Notes under the pieces: model-generated
Seen by the model: the letters and a program-made list of their open reading frames with translations, nothing else
Told to the model about the DNA's origin: nothing
Database searches by the model: none
Assembly (NCBI GenBank): GCA_002471195.1
Contig: DKPN01000013.1
Coordinates: forward strand, 16,087-24,955
Origin: Bacteroides sp. UBA7333
Lineage (GTDB): Bacteria; Bacteroidota; Bacteroidia; Bacteroidales; Bacteroidaceae
DNA length: 8,869 nt
Direction of reading: 5' to 3'
Translations under genes and position numbers: made by a program
Part shown: positions 1 to 7,300 of the stretch, in pieces
How positions within the stretch are numbered: position 1 is the stretch's first letter
Layout: every line of letters starts with the position of its first letter

Positions 1-32
1 CAACCTAGTGTTATAATATCTATACGTTTCAT
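1..32 (-). CDS. rimO: RimO, ribosomal protein S12 methylthiotransferase, N-terminal fragment (runs off the left edge)
   Basis: Only the first ten codons and two further bases lie in the window. They read MKRIDIITLG followed by TG, which would begin the expected Cys codon. This matches the start of Bacteroidota RimO, where a short basic leader and an IDIITLGC motif open the N-terminal UPF0004 domain that binds an auxiliary iron-sulfur cluster. RimO is a radical-SAM enzyme that adds a methylthio group to an aspartate of ribosomal protein uS12. The ATG (32-30) overlaps the ftsY TGA (31-29) in an ATGA junction, so the two genes are probably co-transcribed and translationally coupled. A GGAG lies 7 nt upstream inside ftsY. 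The assignment rests on about ten residues plus the known ftsY-rimO order in this phylum. Confidence 0.8.
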   Translation of the reverse strand, partial: MKRIDIITLG

Positions 33-988
33 TTTTCTGCTCCAAATAGTGAATTAACAAATTCATTTTTACGAAATACTTGAAGATCTTCCATACCTTC
101 GCCTAAACCGATATATTTTACCGGTATCTTAAATTGATCGGAAATTCCAATAACGACTCCACCTTTAGCAGTACCATCCAATTTAGTAATTGCCATAGCA
201 GTTACTTCTGTAGCCAATGTAAACTGCTTAGCTTGTTCGAAAGCATTTTGACCGGTAGATCCATCTAACACTAATAAAACTTCATTAGGAGCATCAGGAA
301 GAACCTTTTTCATCACATTTTTGATTTTTGTCAGTTCATTCATTAAACCTACTTTATTGTGCAAACGACCAGCAGTATCAATAATAACAACATCAGCGTT
401 ATTAGCTACTGCCGAGCTTAAAGTATCATAAGCAACAGACGCAGGGTCAGCTCCCATTTTTTGATGTATAACAGGTACACCTACCCTTTCGCCCCAAATA
501 ATTAATTGTTCTACAGCAGCAGCACGGAATGTATCAGCAGCTCCCAAATAAACAGACTTACCGGCTTTCTTAAATTGATGTGCTAACTTGCCTATTGTGG
601 TAGTCTTTCCTACCCCATTGACACCTACTACCATAATAACATAGGGTTTTTTATCGATTGGAGTATCAAAATCAACAACATCATCCGAATGATTTTCGGT
701 TAGTAGCATTGCTATTTCATCTCTCAAAATGCTATTCAGTTCTTGAGTATTGACATATTTATCTGCAGCAACTCTTTTTTCTATACGCTTAATGATATTA
801 AGAGTAGTTTCTACTCCTACATCCGAAGTGATTAATACTTCTTCTAAATCATCTAATACCTCATCATCTACTTTAGATTTTCCGGCAACAACACGTGCAA
901 TTTTACTAAATACACTTTCTTTAGTTTTAGATAATCCCTTATCTAATGTCTCTTTCTTTTCTTTTGAGAAGAAGTTAAAAAATCCCAT
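29..988 (-). CDS. ftsY: FtsY, signal recognition particle receptor GTPase
   Basis: FtsY is the SRP receptor. It docks ribosome-nascent-chain-SRP complexes at the inner membrane, and its reciprocal GTPase activation with Ffh hands the chain to SecYEG. At 319 residues it is the short form: the long acidic A domain of E. coli FtsY is absent. The N-terminus (MGFFNFFSKEKK) is an aromatic, basic stretch suited to membrane contact. A helical N domain follows (about 20-105), then the G domain. Visible GTPase motifs are GVNGVGKT (122-129), DTFRAAA (152-158, the SRP-GTPase insertion region), DTAGR (204-208), TKLD (268-271) and GLGEGMEDL (294-302). The ATG at 988 is well placed, because the MGFF start is typical of Bacteroides FtsY. 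There is no Shine-Dalgarno sequence. The gene has its own promoter region behind an upstream terminator and overlaps rimO by ATGA. It appears intact. Confidence 0.97.
   Translation of the reverse strand: MGFFNFFSKEKKETLDKGLSKTKESVFSKIARVVAGKSKVDDEVLDDLEEVLITSDVGVETTLNIIKRIEKRVAADKYVNTQELNSILRDEIAMLLTENHSDDVVDFDTPIDKKPYVIMVVGVNGVGKTTTIGKLAHQFKKAGKSVYLGAADTFRAAAVEQLIIWGERVGVPVIHQKMGADPASVAYDTLSSAVANNADVVIIDTAGRLHNKVGLMNELTKIKNVMKKVLPDAPNEVLLVLDGSTGQNAFEQAKQFTLATEVTAMAITKLDGTAKGGVVIGISDQFKIPVKYIGLGEGMEDLQVFRKNEFVNSLFGAEK
40..43 (-). promoter_or_regulatory. Shine-Dalgarno-like GGAG for rimO
   Basis: GGAG on the minus strand sits 7 nt before the rimO ATG, within the last codons of ftsY. Most genes in this window have no such purine tract. 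Bacteroidota ribosomes are reported to make little use of Shine-Dalgarno pairing, so its function is uncertain; coupling through the ATGA overlap may matter more. Confidence 0.35.
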
Positions 989-1020
989 GTTAATTTTTAT
1001 TTAATGAATTCATTATGCTA

Positions 1021-1063
1021 CAAAGATATAACAAAGTAACGATATACTAAAAGTTGTAACAAA
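1021..1063 (-). promoter_or_regulatory. Bacteroides-type promoter(s) for ftsY-rimO
   Basis: On the minus strand, TTTG (1063-1060) is followed after 20 nt by TTACTTTG (1039-1032), close to the Bacteroides sigma-ABfr consensus TTTG / TAnnTTTG. A second, exact -7 match, TATCTTTG (1028-1021), lies 11 bp further downstream with only a weak -33 candidate. Transcripts would start about 25-40 nt before the ftsY ATG. The upstream TTTG uses the last T residues of the preceding terminator's T-tract. This is a motif match only; no start site was measured. Confidence 0.55.
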
Positions 1064-1104
1064 AAAATCCCTCTATTGTTAAGCTAACAATAGAGGGATT
1101 TTTG
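1061..1104 (-). terminator. Intrinsic terminator after rpmB-rpmG-DUF4295
   Basis: A perfect inverted repeat has arms 1063-1081 and 1085-1103, giving a 19-bp stem with the 3-nt loop 1082-1084. The stem core is CCCTCTATTGTTA paired with its complement, and the outer five pairs are A-T. On the minus strand it ends in a run of seven T (1067-1061), the classic intrinsic terminator form. It begins 22 nt beyond the DUF4295 stop. The plus strand also ends in five T, so it could act in both directions, although no plus-strand gene is seen to its left. Confidence 0.9.
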
Positions 1105-1125
1105 ACAACCGTATTATTTCGGTTA

Positions 1126-1284
1126 TTATTTTTTGAAAAAGTCTTGAACTTTTTCGTTAGGAACCATTTGTTCATCAAATGCGTAAGCTCCAGTTTTAGG
1201 AGATTTCACCATTTTGATAACCTTAGTATAAGAACGTCCTTCCTTGGTACCGTCTTGCAAACTTGCTACTGTCTTTTTTGCCAT
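1126..1284 (-). CDS. DUF4295 family small basic protein, probable ribosomal protein bL38
   Basis: This 52-residue lysine-rich protein starts MAKKTVASLQDGTKEGRSY and ends VPNEKVQDFFKK, followed by two tandem TAA codons. It matches the DUF4295 family, which is about this length and restricted to Bacteroidota. The central segment around KVIKMVKSPKTGAY is the conserved part. From memory, a cryo-EM structure of the Flavobacterium johnsoniae ribosome revealed a new large-subunit protein named bL38; I believe it is this family but cannot check here. Its position supports a ribosomal role: it starts 14 nt after rpmG, is last in the rpmB-rpmG transcription unit, and is followed by the terminator. There is no signal peptide, membrane segment or Shine-Dalgarno sequence. 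The reading frame and family are secure; the bL38 name is less so. Confidence 0.88.
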   Translation of the reverse strand: MAKKTVASLQDGTKEGRSYTKVIKMVKSPKTGAYAFDEQMVPNEKVQDFFKK

Positions 1285-1298
1285 GGGTTATACGTATA

Positions 1299-1487
1299 TT
1301 ATTTAATTTCTTTGTGAACTGTTACTTTCTTCAAGATTGGGTTGTATTTTTTCAACTCAAGTCTTTCAGTTGTATTTTTTCTATTCTTTGTAGTAATATA
1401 ACGAGATGTTCCCGGCATACCACTTTCTTTGTGTTCTGTACATTCCAGAATCACTTGTACTCTATTACCTTTTGCTTTTTTTGCCAT
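1299..1487 (-). CDS. rpmG: 50S ribosomal protein L33 (bL33)
   Basis: bL33 is a small protein of the 50S subunit near the E site. The 62-residue product shows the family pattern: MAKKAKGNRVQVILECTEH, then a GTSRYITTKNRKNT segment, then ERLELKKYNPILKK. It has a single Cys (residue 16) and lacks the paired CxxC motifs, so it is the zinc-free (C-minus) type. It is a few residues longer than the roughly 55-residue E. coli protein. It begins 21 nt after rpmB and is followed 14 nt later by DUF4295, so the three genes form one operon. Unusually for this window, GAGGAG stands 10 nt before the ATG. Confidence 0.97.
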   Translation of the reverse strand: MAKKAKGNRVQVILECTEHKESGMPGTSRYITTKNRKNTTERLELKKYNPILKKVTVHKEIK

Positions 1488-1497
1488 AATTCTGTTT

Positions 1498-1503
1498 CTC
1501 CTC
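1498..1503 (-). promoter_or_regulatory. Shine-Dalgarno-like GAGGAG for rpmG
   Basis: GAGGAG on the minus strand lies in the 21-nt rpmB-rpmG gap, 10 nt before the rpmG ATG. The spacing is slightly long. It stands out because ftsY, DUF4295, rpmB, cinA and tsaD have A/T-rich leaders without such a motif. Confidence 0.45.
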
Positions 1504-1508
1504 TACGT

Positions 1509-1769
1509 TTAACCGATTACTTTAATGGTTTTCCAATCACAAAAACCTTGAGTAACAGCATCAGTCAATGCTGCATCTAAACCTTTTTTATTAATAACAC
1601 GCAACCCTGCTGCACAAAGGCTCAAACTGATCCAGCAGTCTTGTTCTACATAATAGAACTTTTTAGTAAACAAGTTCAAATCAAAGGTTCTCTTCGTTCT
1701 TCTCTTTGAGTGTGAAACATTGTTGCCAATCATGGCTTTTTTTCCGGTAATTTGACAAATCTTCGACAT
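1509..1769 (-). CDS. rpmB: 50S ribosomal protein L28 (bL28)
   Basis: bL28 is a basic large-subunit protein. The 86-residue product has the family signatures: MSKICQITGKKAMIGNNVSHS at the N-terminus (compare CQVTGKRP.TGNN.SH in E. coli), a basic KRRTKRTFDLNL stretch, and LRVINKKGLDAAL near the C-terminus. Length is close to the usual 78-86 residues. It is the first gene of the rpmB-rpmG-DUF4295 unit. A Bacteroides-type promoter lies about 50-80 nt upstream, and the leader is A/T-rich with no Shine-Dalgarno sequence. Linked L28 and L33 genes are common in bacteria; the appended DUF4295 gene is the Bacteroidota variant. The gene appears intact. Confidence 0.97.
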   Translation of the reverse strand: MSKICQITGKKAMIGNNVSHSKRRTKRTFDLNLFTKKFYYVEQDCWISLSLCAAGLRVINKKGLDAALTDAVTQGFCDWKTIKVIG

Positions 1770-1818
1770 TTCTATCTTATTTTTATAGTTTTTATCTATA
1801 CTTATTTCAAACAGAGCG

Positions 1819-1849
1819 CAAAGTAAATACTTTTGCTGATAAAAAACAA
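1819..1849 (-). promoter_or_regulatory. Bacteroides-type promoter for rpmB-rpmG-DUF4295
   Basis: In the 101-bp cinA-rpmB gap, minus-strand TTG (1849-1847; CTTG in context) is followed after 20 nt by TTACTTTG (1826-1819). This is one mismatch in each element from TTTG / TAnnTTTG, with standard spacing. Transcription would begin near 1810-1815, giving a leader of about 40 nt. The same TTACTTTG octamer occurs before ftsY. I saw no convincing terminator for the upstream cinA in this gap, so read-through from cinA remains possible. Confidence 0.5.
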
Positions 1850-1870
1850 GTAAATTTCAAAATATTTCAT

Positions 1871-3121
1871 TTAACAAACTGTTTTCCCAGCTTGTAACAT
1901 ATTTATCAACATTAAAAAGGCCGCATTTACTGCTCTTTCAACGTTTATCTCTCGCCCTCTATTAATTTCTTGCTTAAAGGTGCGTGTTACATCATTATAT
2001 GACACAGCTATCCAAATTGTCCCTACAGGTTTTTCTAAGGTTCCCCCATCTGGTCCTGCTATTCCTGATGTCGCAATAGCACAATTAGTACCCAATAATT
2101 CTTTCACATTCTCGACCATTGCAATAACAGTCTGTTCGCTTACTGCACCATATTTTTCCAATATAACCGGAGCCACTTTGAGCACATTCATTTTAACCTC
2201 ATTTGAGTAGGCCACTACGCTCCCTTTATAATAATGAGAACACCCCGCCACCGAAGTGATTCGAGAAGCGATATTCCCCCCAGTACAACTTTCAGCTGTA
2301 GACAATGTTAATCCCAAATGATTTATACAATTACCAAGATACTCTTCCAGTGACACATCTATATTATCAATAACATTAGATCCAAGCAAATTTTGCAATT
2401 CACGACCGTATTGACGAAGCGTCTTATTTAACAAGCCTTCATCCGTACCGTGAGCAGTCAGACGCAGCTTCACATACCCTAAAGAAGGAAGATAGGCTAA
2501 TTTCAAACATTCAGGCAAAGCACTTTCCCAAGACTCCAACTGTTGAGCAATAAAAGACTCAGGAATATTGGTTACCAAAAAATTCCGATGTATAATATAG
2601 TTATTCGAAGACACCTTTACCAATCTAGGCAATATCTCTTCAGACATGATTACTTTCATCTCTTGAGGCACTCCAGGCATCGAAATCAAGTATTTACCAT
2701 TTCGCTCAAACCAAGTAGCCGGCGCTGTTCCTACTCTATTATTTAGAACTTCACAATCGTTTGGCACCATAGCCTGAGATTGATTCAGAGGATTCAAAGA
2801 GATGCGATCTCCTAACACACGTTTTATATTCAACAATACATCTTCACTCAATACCAAATGCGTATCAAAATATTCACACAAAGCGTTTAATGTAATATCA
2901 TCTTTCGTAGGCCCTAGACCACCCGTAATTAATACGATATCAACACTATCCATTGCATCCGAAATAGTATCTATTATTTGATGATGGTTATCTGATATAG
3001 ACAGGATTTTAACGACATCAATACCGATTTCATTCAGCCGCATCCCTATCCAAGCAGAATTTGTATCGACAACCTGTCCAATCAACAGTTCGTCACCTAT
3101 GGTTATTATCTGAGCACGCAT
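1871..3121 (-). CDS. cinA: CinA family protein, two-domain (MoaB-like domain plus NMN deamidase domain)
   Basis: The protein has 416 residues, the usual length for full CinA. The N-terminal molybdopterin-binding-like (COG1058) domain shows GDELLIGQVVDTNSAWI (9-25), TGGLGPTKDD (66-75) and MPGVPQEM (148-155). In related proteins this domain has ADP-ribose or nucleotide pyrophosphatase activity. The C-terminal domain (about 258-412, PncC type) shows AESCTGG (276-282), SGIAGPDGGT (352-361) and KPVGTIWIAV (364-373). It hydrolyses nicotinamide mononucleotide to nicotinic acid mononucleotide, recycling the by-product of NAD-dependent DNA ligase. The competence-inducible name comes from Gram-positive bacteria and should not be assumed to apply here. 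The gene starts 21 nt after tsaD and is probably co-transcribed with it. No Shine-Dalgarno sequence is present. All key motifs are intact; which activity dominates in vivo is unknown. Confidence 0.95.
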   Translation of the reverse strand: MRAQIITIGDELLIGQVVDTNSAWIGMRLNEIGIDVVKILSISDNHHQIIDTISDAMDSVDIVLITGGLGPTKDDITLNALCEYFDTHLVLSEDVLLNIKRVLGDRISLNPLNQSQAMVPNDCEVLNNRVGTAPATWFERNGKYLISMPGVPQEMKVIMSEEILPRLVKVSSNNYIIHRNFLVTNIPESFIAQQLESWESALPECLKLAYLPSLGYVKLRLTAHGTDEGLLNKTLRQYGRELQNLLGSNVIDNIDVSLEEYLGNCINHLGLTLSTAESCTGGNIASRITSVAGCSHYYKGSVVAYSNEVKMNVLKVAPVILEKYGAVSEQTVIAMVENVKELLGTNCAIATSGIAGPDGGTLEKPVGTIWIAVSYNDVTRTFKQEINRGREINVERAVNAAFLMLINMLQAGKTVC

Positions 3122-3142
3122 CGCTATCGTTTTAAATTGAGA

Positions 3143-4162
3143 TTATAAAGACACTCGAGAATATGCCGGCAAATCAATAGAGCAGAAATCGTTATTTAAA
3201 TATTTAAAATAACCAGTAATAGCTATCATTGCAGCATTATCTGTTGTATATCCAAATTTAGGAATATAAATATTCCATCCATATTTTGCCGCATGTTCTT
3301 TAAATGCATTGCGCAAACCATTGTTGGCCGACACCCCTCCAGCTACTGCAACCTCTTTTATATTATATTGCTTAGCAGCCTTACGAAGCTTATCCATTAA
3401 AATATCAACGACGGTAGCCTCTAAAGAAGCAGCCAGATCAACTTTATTATTTTCAATGAAATTAGGATCATCTTTTAACCAATCGCGCAGTGAGTATAAA
3501 AACGAAGTCTTTAATCCGCTAAAACTATAATTCAAACCTGGAATATGGGGCTTACTGAATGTAAAGGCCTTTGGGTTTCCTTGACGAGCCAACTTATCAA
3601 TGATTGGACCACCGGGATATCCCAATCCCATTACCTTACTACATTTATCGATAGCTTCACCTGCAGCATCATCAATTGTTTGACCCAAGATTTCCATATC
3701 ATCATATGATTTCACAAGGATAATTTGTGAATTTCCACCGGATACCAATAAGCATAAAAATGGAAATTCAGGCTGCTTGTTATCTTCATTCTCTTCTTTA
3801 ATGAAATGTGCTAAAACATGACCTGTTAAATGATTAACATCCACCAAAGGAATATTCAAAGAGCGAGCAAAGCCTTTCGCAAAAGAGACACCTACCAATA
3901 GCGAACCCATTAATCCCGGTCCACGAGTAAAAGCAACCGCACTTAATTCTTCTTTAGTAACTCCTGCTTTTTTGAGCGCTTCATTTACAACAGGAACTAT
4001 ATTTTGTTGGTGCGCACGCGATGCCAATTCAGGCACTACGCCACCATATGATTCATGAACAGATTGATTTGATACGACATTAGATAATAAAAAACCGTCT
4101 TTTATTACCGAAGCCGAAGTATCATCACAAGAAGATTCTATTCCTAAAATTATTGTACTCAT
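3143..4162 (-). CDS. tsaD: TsaD, tRNA N6-threonylcarbamoyladenosine transferase
   Basis: TsaD (Kae1/Qri7/YgjD family, formerly Gcp) transfers the threonylcarbamoyl group from threonylcarbamoyl-AMP to A37 of ANN-decoding tRNAs, working with TsaB and TsaE. The 339-residue length is standard. Visible motifs are GIESSCDDT (7-15), the metal-binding HLTGH (His111 and His115), VSGGNS (140-145), DDAAGEAIDK (164-173), GYPGGP (181-186), YSFSGLKT (212-219), AGGVSANNGLR (274-284) and TTDNAAM (306-312, with Asp308 the likely third metal ligand). The ATG at 4162 puts the GIESSCDDT motif at the expected distance from the N-terminus. The tsaB and tsaE partners are not in the window. tsaD is the first gene of a probable tsaD-cinA unit and is divergent from tamB. 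It appears intact and was historically misannotated as an O-sialoglycoprotein endopeptidase. Confidence 0.97.
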   Translation of the reverse strand: MSTIILGIESSCDDTSASVIKDGFLLSNVVSNQSVHESYGGVVPELASRAHQQNIVPVVNEALKKAGVTKEELSAVAFTRGPGLMGSLLVGVSFAKGFARSLNIPLVDVNHLTGHVLAHFIKEENEDNKQPEFPFLCLLVSGGNSQIILVKSYDDMEILGQTIDDAAGEAIDKCSKVMGLGYPGGPIIDKLARQGNPKAFTFSKPHIPGLNYSFSGLKTSFLYSLRDWLKDDPNFIENNKVDLAASLEATVVDILMDKLRKAAKQYNIKEVAVAGGVSANNGLRNAFKEHAAKYGWNIYIPKFGYTTDNAAMIAITGYFKYLNNDFCSIDLPAYSRVSL

Positions 4163-4185
4163 ATATTTTTGCTATTTAACCGTCA

Positions 4186-4193
4186 CAAAAGTA
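4186..4193 (-). promoter_or_regulatory. Putative -7 element for tsaD-cinA
   Basis: Minus-strand TACTTTTG matches the Bacteroides -7 consensus TAnnTTTG at all defined positions and lies 23 nt before the tsaD ATG, implying a very short leader of about 15-20 nt. The -33 box is poor: the best candidate is GTTC near 4219-4216, at a 22-nt spacing. The call is based on motif and position only. Confidence 0.45.
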
Positions 4194-4226
4194 ATCATAA
4201 AAGACGATTCATTGTGAACTATTTTA

Positions 4227-4234
4227 TATTTTTG
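4227..4234 (+). promoter_or_regulatory. Putative -7 element for tamB
   Basis: Plus-strand TATTTTTG is an exact match to TAnnTTTG. No clear TTTG lies 19-21 nt upstream. A transcript from here would start near 4239-4242, well before the hydrophobic N-terminal codons that begin at 4259. That supports translation starting upstream of the first conventional start codon at 4304. It faces away from the tsaD element 33 bp to its left. Confidence 0.45.
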
Positions 4235-4258
4235 TTGGCTCAATAACTATTTCTACCT

Positions 4259-4303
4259 ATTAAAACATTAAAAAACACCATACGTTGGATTGTCGGCATC
4301 CTT
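4259..4303 (+). other. Probable true N-terminal extension of tamB, with no ATG/GTG/TTG start
   Basis: The tamB frame stays open back to a TAA at 4244-4246. From the ATT at 4259 it reads (I/M)KTLKNTIRWIVGIL and joins LSVYAATILLLNIPAIQ of the main frame. Together these make a normal signal anchor: a basic N-terminus (Lys, Lys, Arg) followed by an uninterrupted hydrophobic segment of about 20 residues. Starting at the TTG at 4304 would cut that segment in half and drop all the positive charges. No in-frame ATG, GTG or TTG occurs between 4247 and 4303. The likeliest explanations are a rare ATT start at 4259 or a base error there. Confidence 0.6.
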
Positions 4304-7300
4304 TTGTCTGTTTATGCCGCAACTATTCTTTTACTGAATATTCCTGCTATTCAGCATCGCATTGCTATCTTAACAAGTCACGAATTATCAAAGTTATTCA
4401 ACACCGAAGTTAATATTGGTAAAGTAGATATTGGCGTTGTAAATAGAATCATCATTGACAACCTAACCATTGCCGATCAAAAAGAAGACGAGATGATAAA
4501 AGTAGCTCGTTTATCTGCTAAATTAGAAATACTCCCGCTATTCAATGGAAAGATTAGAATCAGTAGCGTACAGCTATTTGGTTTTAATGTCAGTTTAAAC
4601 AAAGAGAACCCCTCTTCGCCTTTAAACCTACAATTCATAATCGATAAATTGTCGTCGGAAAAGAAAGAGCCTTCAAATAAGAGTCTGGACCTACGTATTA
4701 ATTCGATATTGATCCGAAGAGGTAGAGTTTCATACGATGTATTATCGGCCGACACTACTCCTGGATCGTTCAATCCAAATCATATAGCAATACAAAATAT
4801 AATAGCAAACATTTCATTAAAAGCGCTGCAAAACGATTCTCTCAATATGACAGTGAAGAGACTGAGCATTGAGGAGGCATCAGGATTTGACTTAGAAAAA
4901 CTTTCGTTCAAGTTGACCGCAAATAAAAAAAGAGCAACGATAGACGGTTTTACGTTAGAATTACCAAAATCATCCATTCAGATGGATACTATCTATTTTA
5001 AATATGATAGCATTGCCGATTTAAAGAACCTTGAAGATAAGGTACACATATCAACTCAACTCAACCATTCATTTGTTGCGTTAGATGATTTATCAATGTT
5101 CGTTCCTGCCTTTAGCAAACTCACCGAACAAATGAATATTGATCTACAAGTAGATGGAACTGTCAACAACTTTACTTGTCACCATTTTTCAATAGCGTCC
5201 AACAACAAAAACATTGCAGTGCAAGGAAAAGTAGACATCAAAAACTTATGCATACCTCAAAATGAGTTTATCGATGGAGAAGTGTCACTGTTAACGATCA
5301 ACCAACAAGCAATTGGCCGAATCTTTGAAAATTTAAACAAGCCTACCCCTTCGGTATTACAAGCAATTGATTATGCCAACTTCTTTGGAACAATCAAAGG
5401 AGAGTTTAAAAACATAAGTGCATATGGTTTGGTAGAAACAAATTTAGGAACAATAGAGGCCAATCTACACTCTGCTCTTACTCAAAATGACGAGCAAATA
5501 TATAATGGGCGGATTGAAACCGAAAGTATTAATTTAAAACAATTATTGAACGACAACAAATTAGGTGATTGTGCTTTCGACCTAGACATATACATAAAAC
5601 AAAAAGCCCACTATCATCCGCACATTAACATAGAAGGATTTATTTCGTCGTTCGAATACAACAATTACCAATATAGAAACATTCAATTAAACGGCGATTA
5701 TAATAAAAAACATTTCGATGGTACTTTTTTTATCAACGACCCCAATGTAAGACTTAACATTGAGGCAAATGCTAATTTTACATCAAAAACGCCCGAATAC
5801 AAGCTAACATCGCAAATTATTAATTTCAATCCAAACAAATTAAACCTGACAGATAAGCACAACAATGCAATCTTCTCAGTAAAACTCGATGCCGATTTTA
5901 AAGGATCGAACATCGACAATTTAGTAGGAGTGATCGACATTGACAGCCTATATTACACGACCCCTCAAAAAGAGATTTTCATGAAGAATCTCAACATCAA
6001 TTCATATCACAACGATTCAGAAAAATATTTATCCGTCAACTCTGACTTCCTGAAAGCTTCTATTAAAGGCGATTATCAATATAAGAATATTGCAAAAAGC
6101 TTTAATAAAATTATATCGCAATATTTGCCATCGCTATTTCGCGAGAAGAGATCCAACCAAAAAACGAATAATAACTTTTTTGTCGACATACAATTATTAA
6201 ATACCGATTTGATATCCGAAGTTTTCGATATTCCACTACATATATATACAAAATCATCGATAAAAGCATTTATTGACGACGCATCCAAAAGTGTTCATCT
6301 CGAAGGATATTTTCCTCGATTTAAATACAAAAACAACTTTATCGAATCGGCTATGTTTATCTGTTCAAACAACAGTGATAACATAAGTGGAAAAGCACGA
6401 CTGACTAAAAAAAATAAAGATAACGCAGTAAACATAGCTGTCAATGTAGAAGCTTTCGACGACCATTTATCCACCAATATTGATTGGGGGAATAATTCGA
6501 ATACCACCTATAGCGGAAGACTCTCGACTTTGGCGCGTTTTTTTAAAGAGGAGACATCGAAAGAGATCAAAAGCACCATTCATATTCAACCAACCGATGT
6601 GATACTAAATGACACAATATGGAAAATTCATCCATCGGAGATCAACATCGAATCAAAAACCATACACATCAACAACTTTTCATTCAGCCACGCAGAACGT
6701 CATCTAAAAGTGAATGGAACAATATCGAACAATCCAGCCGATACGATTGTGGCCGACTTGAAAAACATTAATCTCGGCTATGTATTCGATATAGCTCAAG
6801 TTACCGATGATGTTATCTTTGGAGGCGATGCAACAGGTATTGCCTATGCCAGTGATTTACTAAACAATCCCAAGGCTGAAGCACATTTAAATGTTCGGAA
6901 CTTCTGCTTAAACCACGGACCATTAGGCAACTTAAATATCACCGGCATTTGGAACAATGAAAATAAAGGAATCTACTTAGATGCGCACATAAAAGATAAA
7001 AGTCAGGCAGAAAGCACCGTAAAAGGCTACATCTTCCCCATCAAACCAACATCGGGACTCGACTTACACATTGATGCCAACAACCTGAATATTAAATTCA
7101 TAGAATTTTACATGCAATCGATTGCCCAAGAGCTAAAAGGAACAGCCACAGGCAAGGTAAGATTATATGGTAAATTCAAAGAACTCACTTTAGACGGAGC
7201 AGCCTACACCGATGCCTCAATGAAGTTTGAGTTTCTGAATACCGGATTTTTAGTAAAAGACACCATAAGACTTCAACCAAAAGGGTTAGATTTTATAGAT

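Noticed and set aside
750..1580. Plus-strand open frames of 71-105 codons over ftsY, DUF4295, rpmG and rpmB (near 750-1004, 1102-1317 and 1263-1580)
   Set aside because: They are antisense to well-recognised conserved genes, have Phe/Ser/Cys-rich low-quality translations, and match no family I know.
1770..1870. Possible cinA terminator or riboswitch upstream of rpmB
   Set aside because: The gap is simply A/T-rich; I found no stable hairpin with a T-run and no structured leader motif, only promoter-like elements.
1980..3530. Plus-strand open frames antisense to cinA and tsaD (near 1980-2210, 2543-2746 and 3309-3530)
   Set aside because: They are shadows of strongly conserved coding sequence on the opposite strand, with no leader or recognisable motif.
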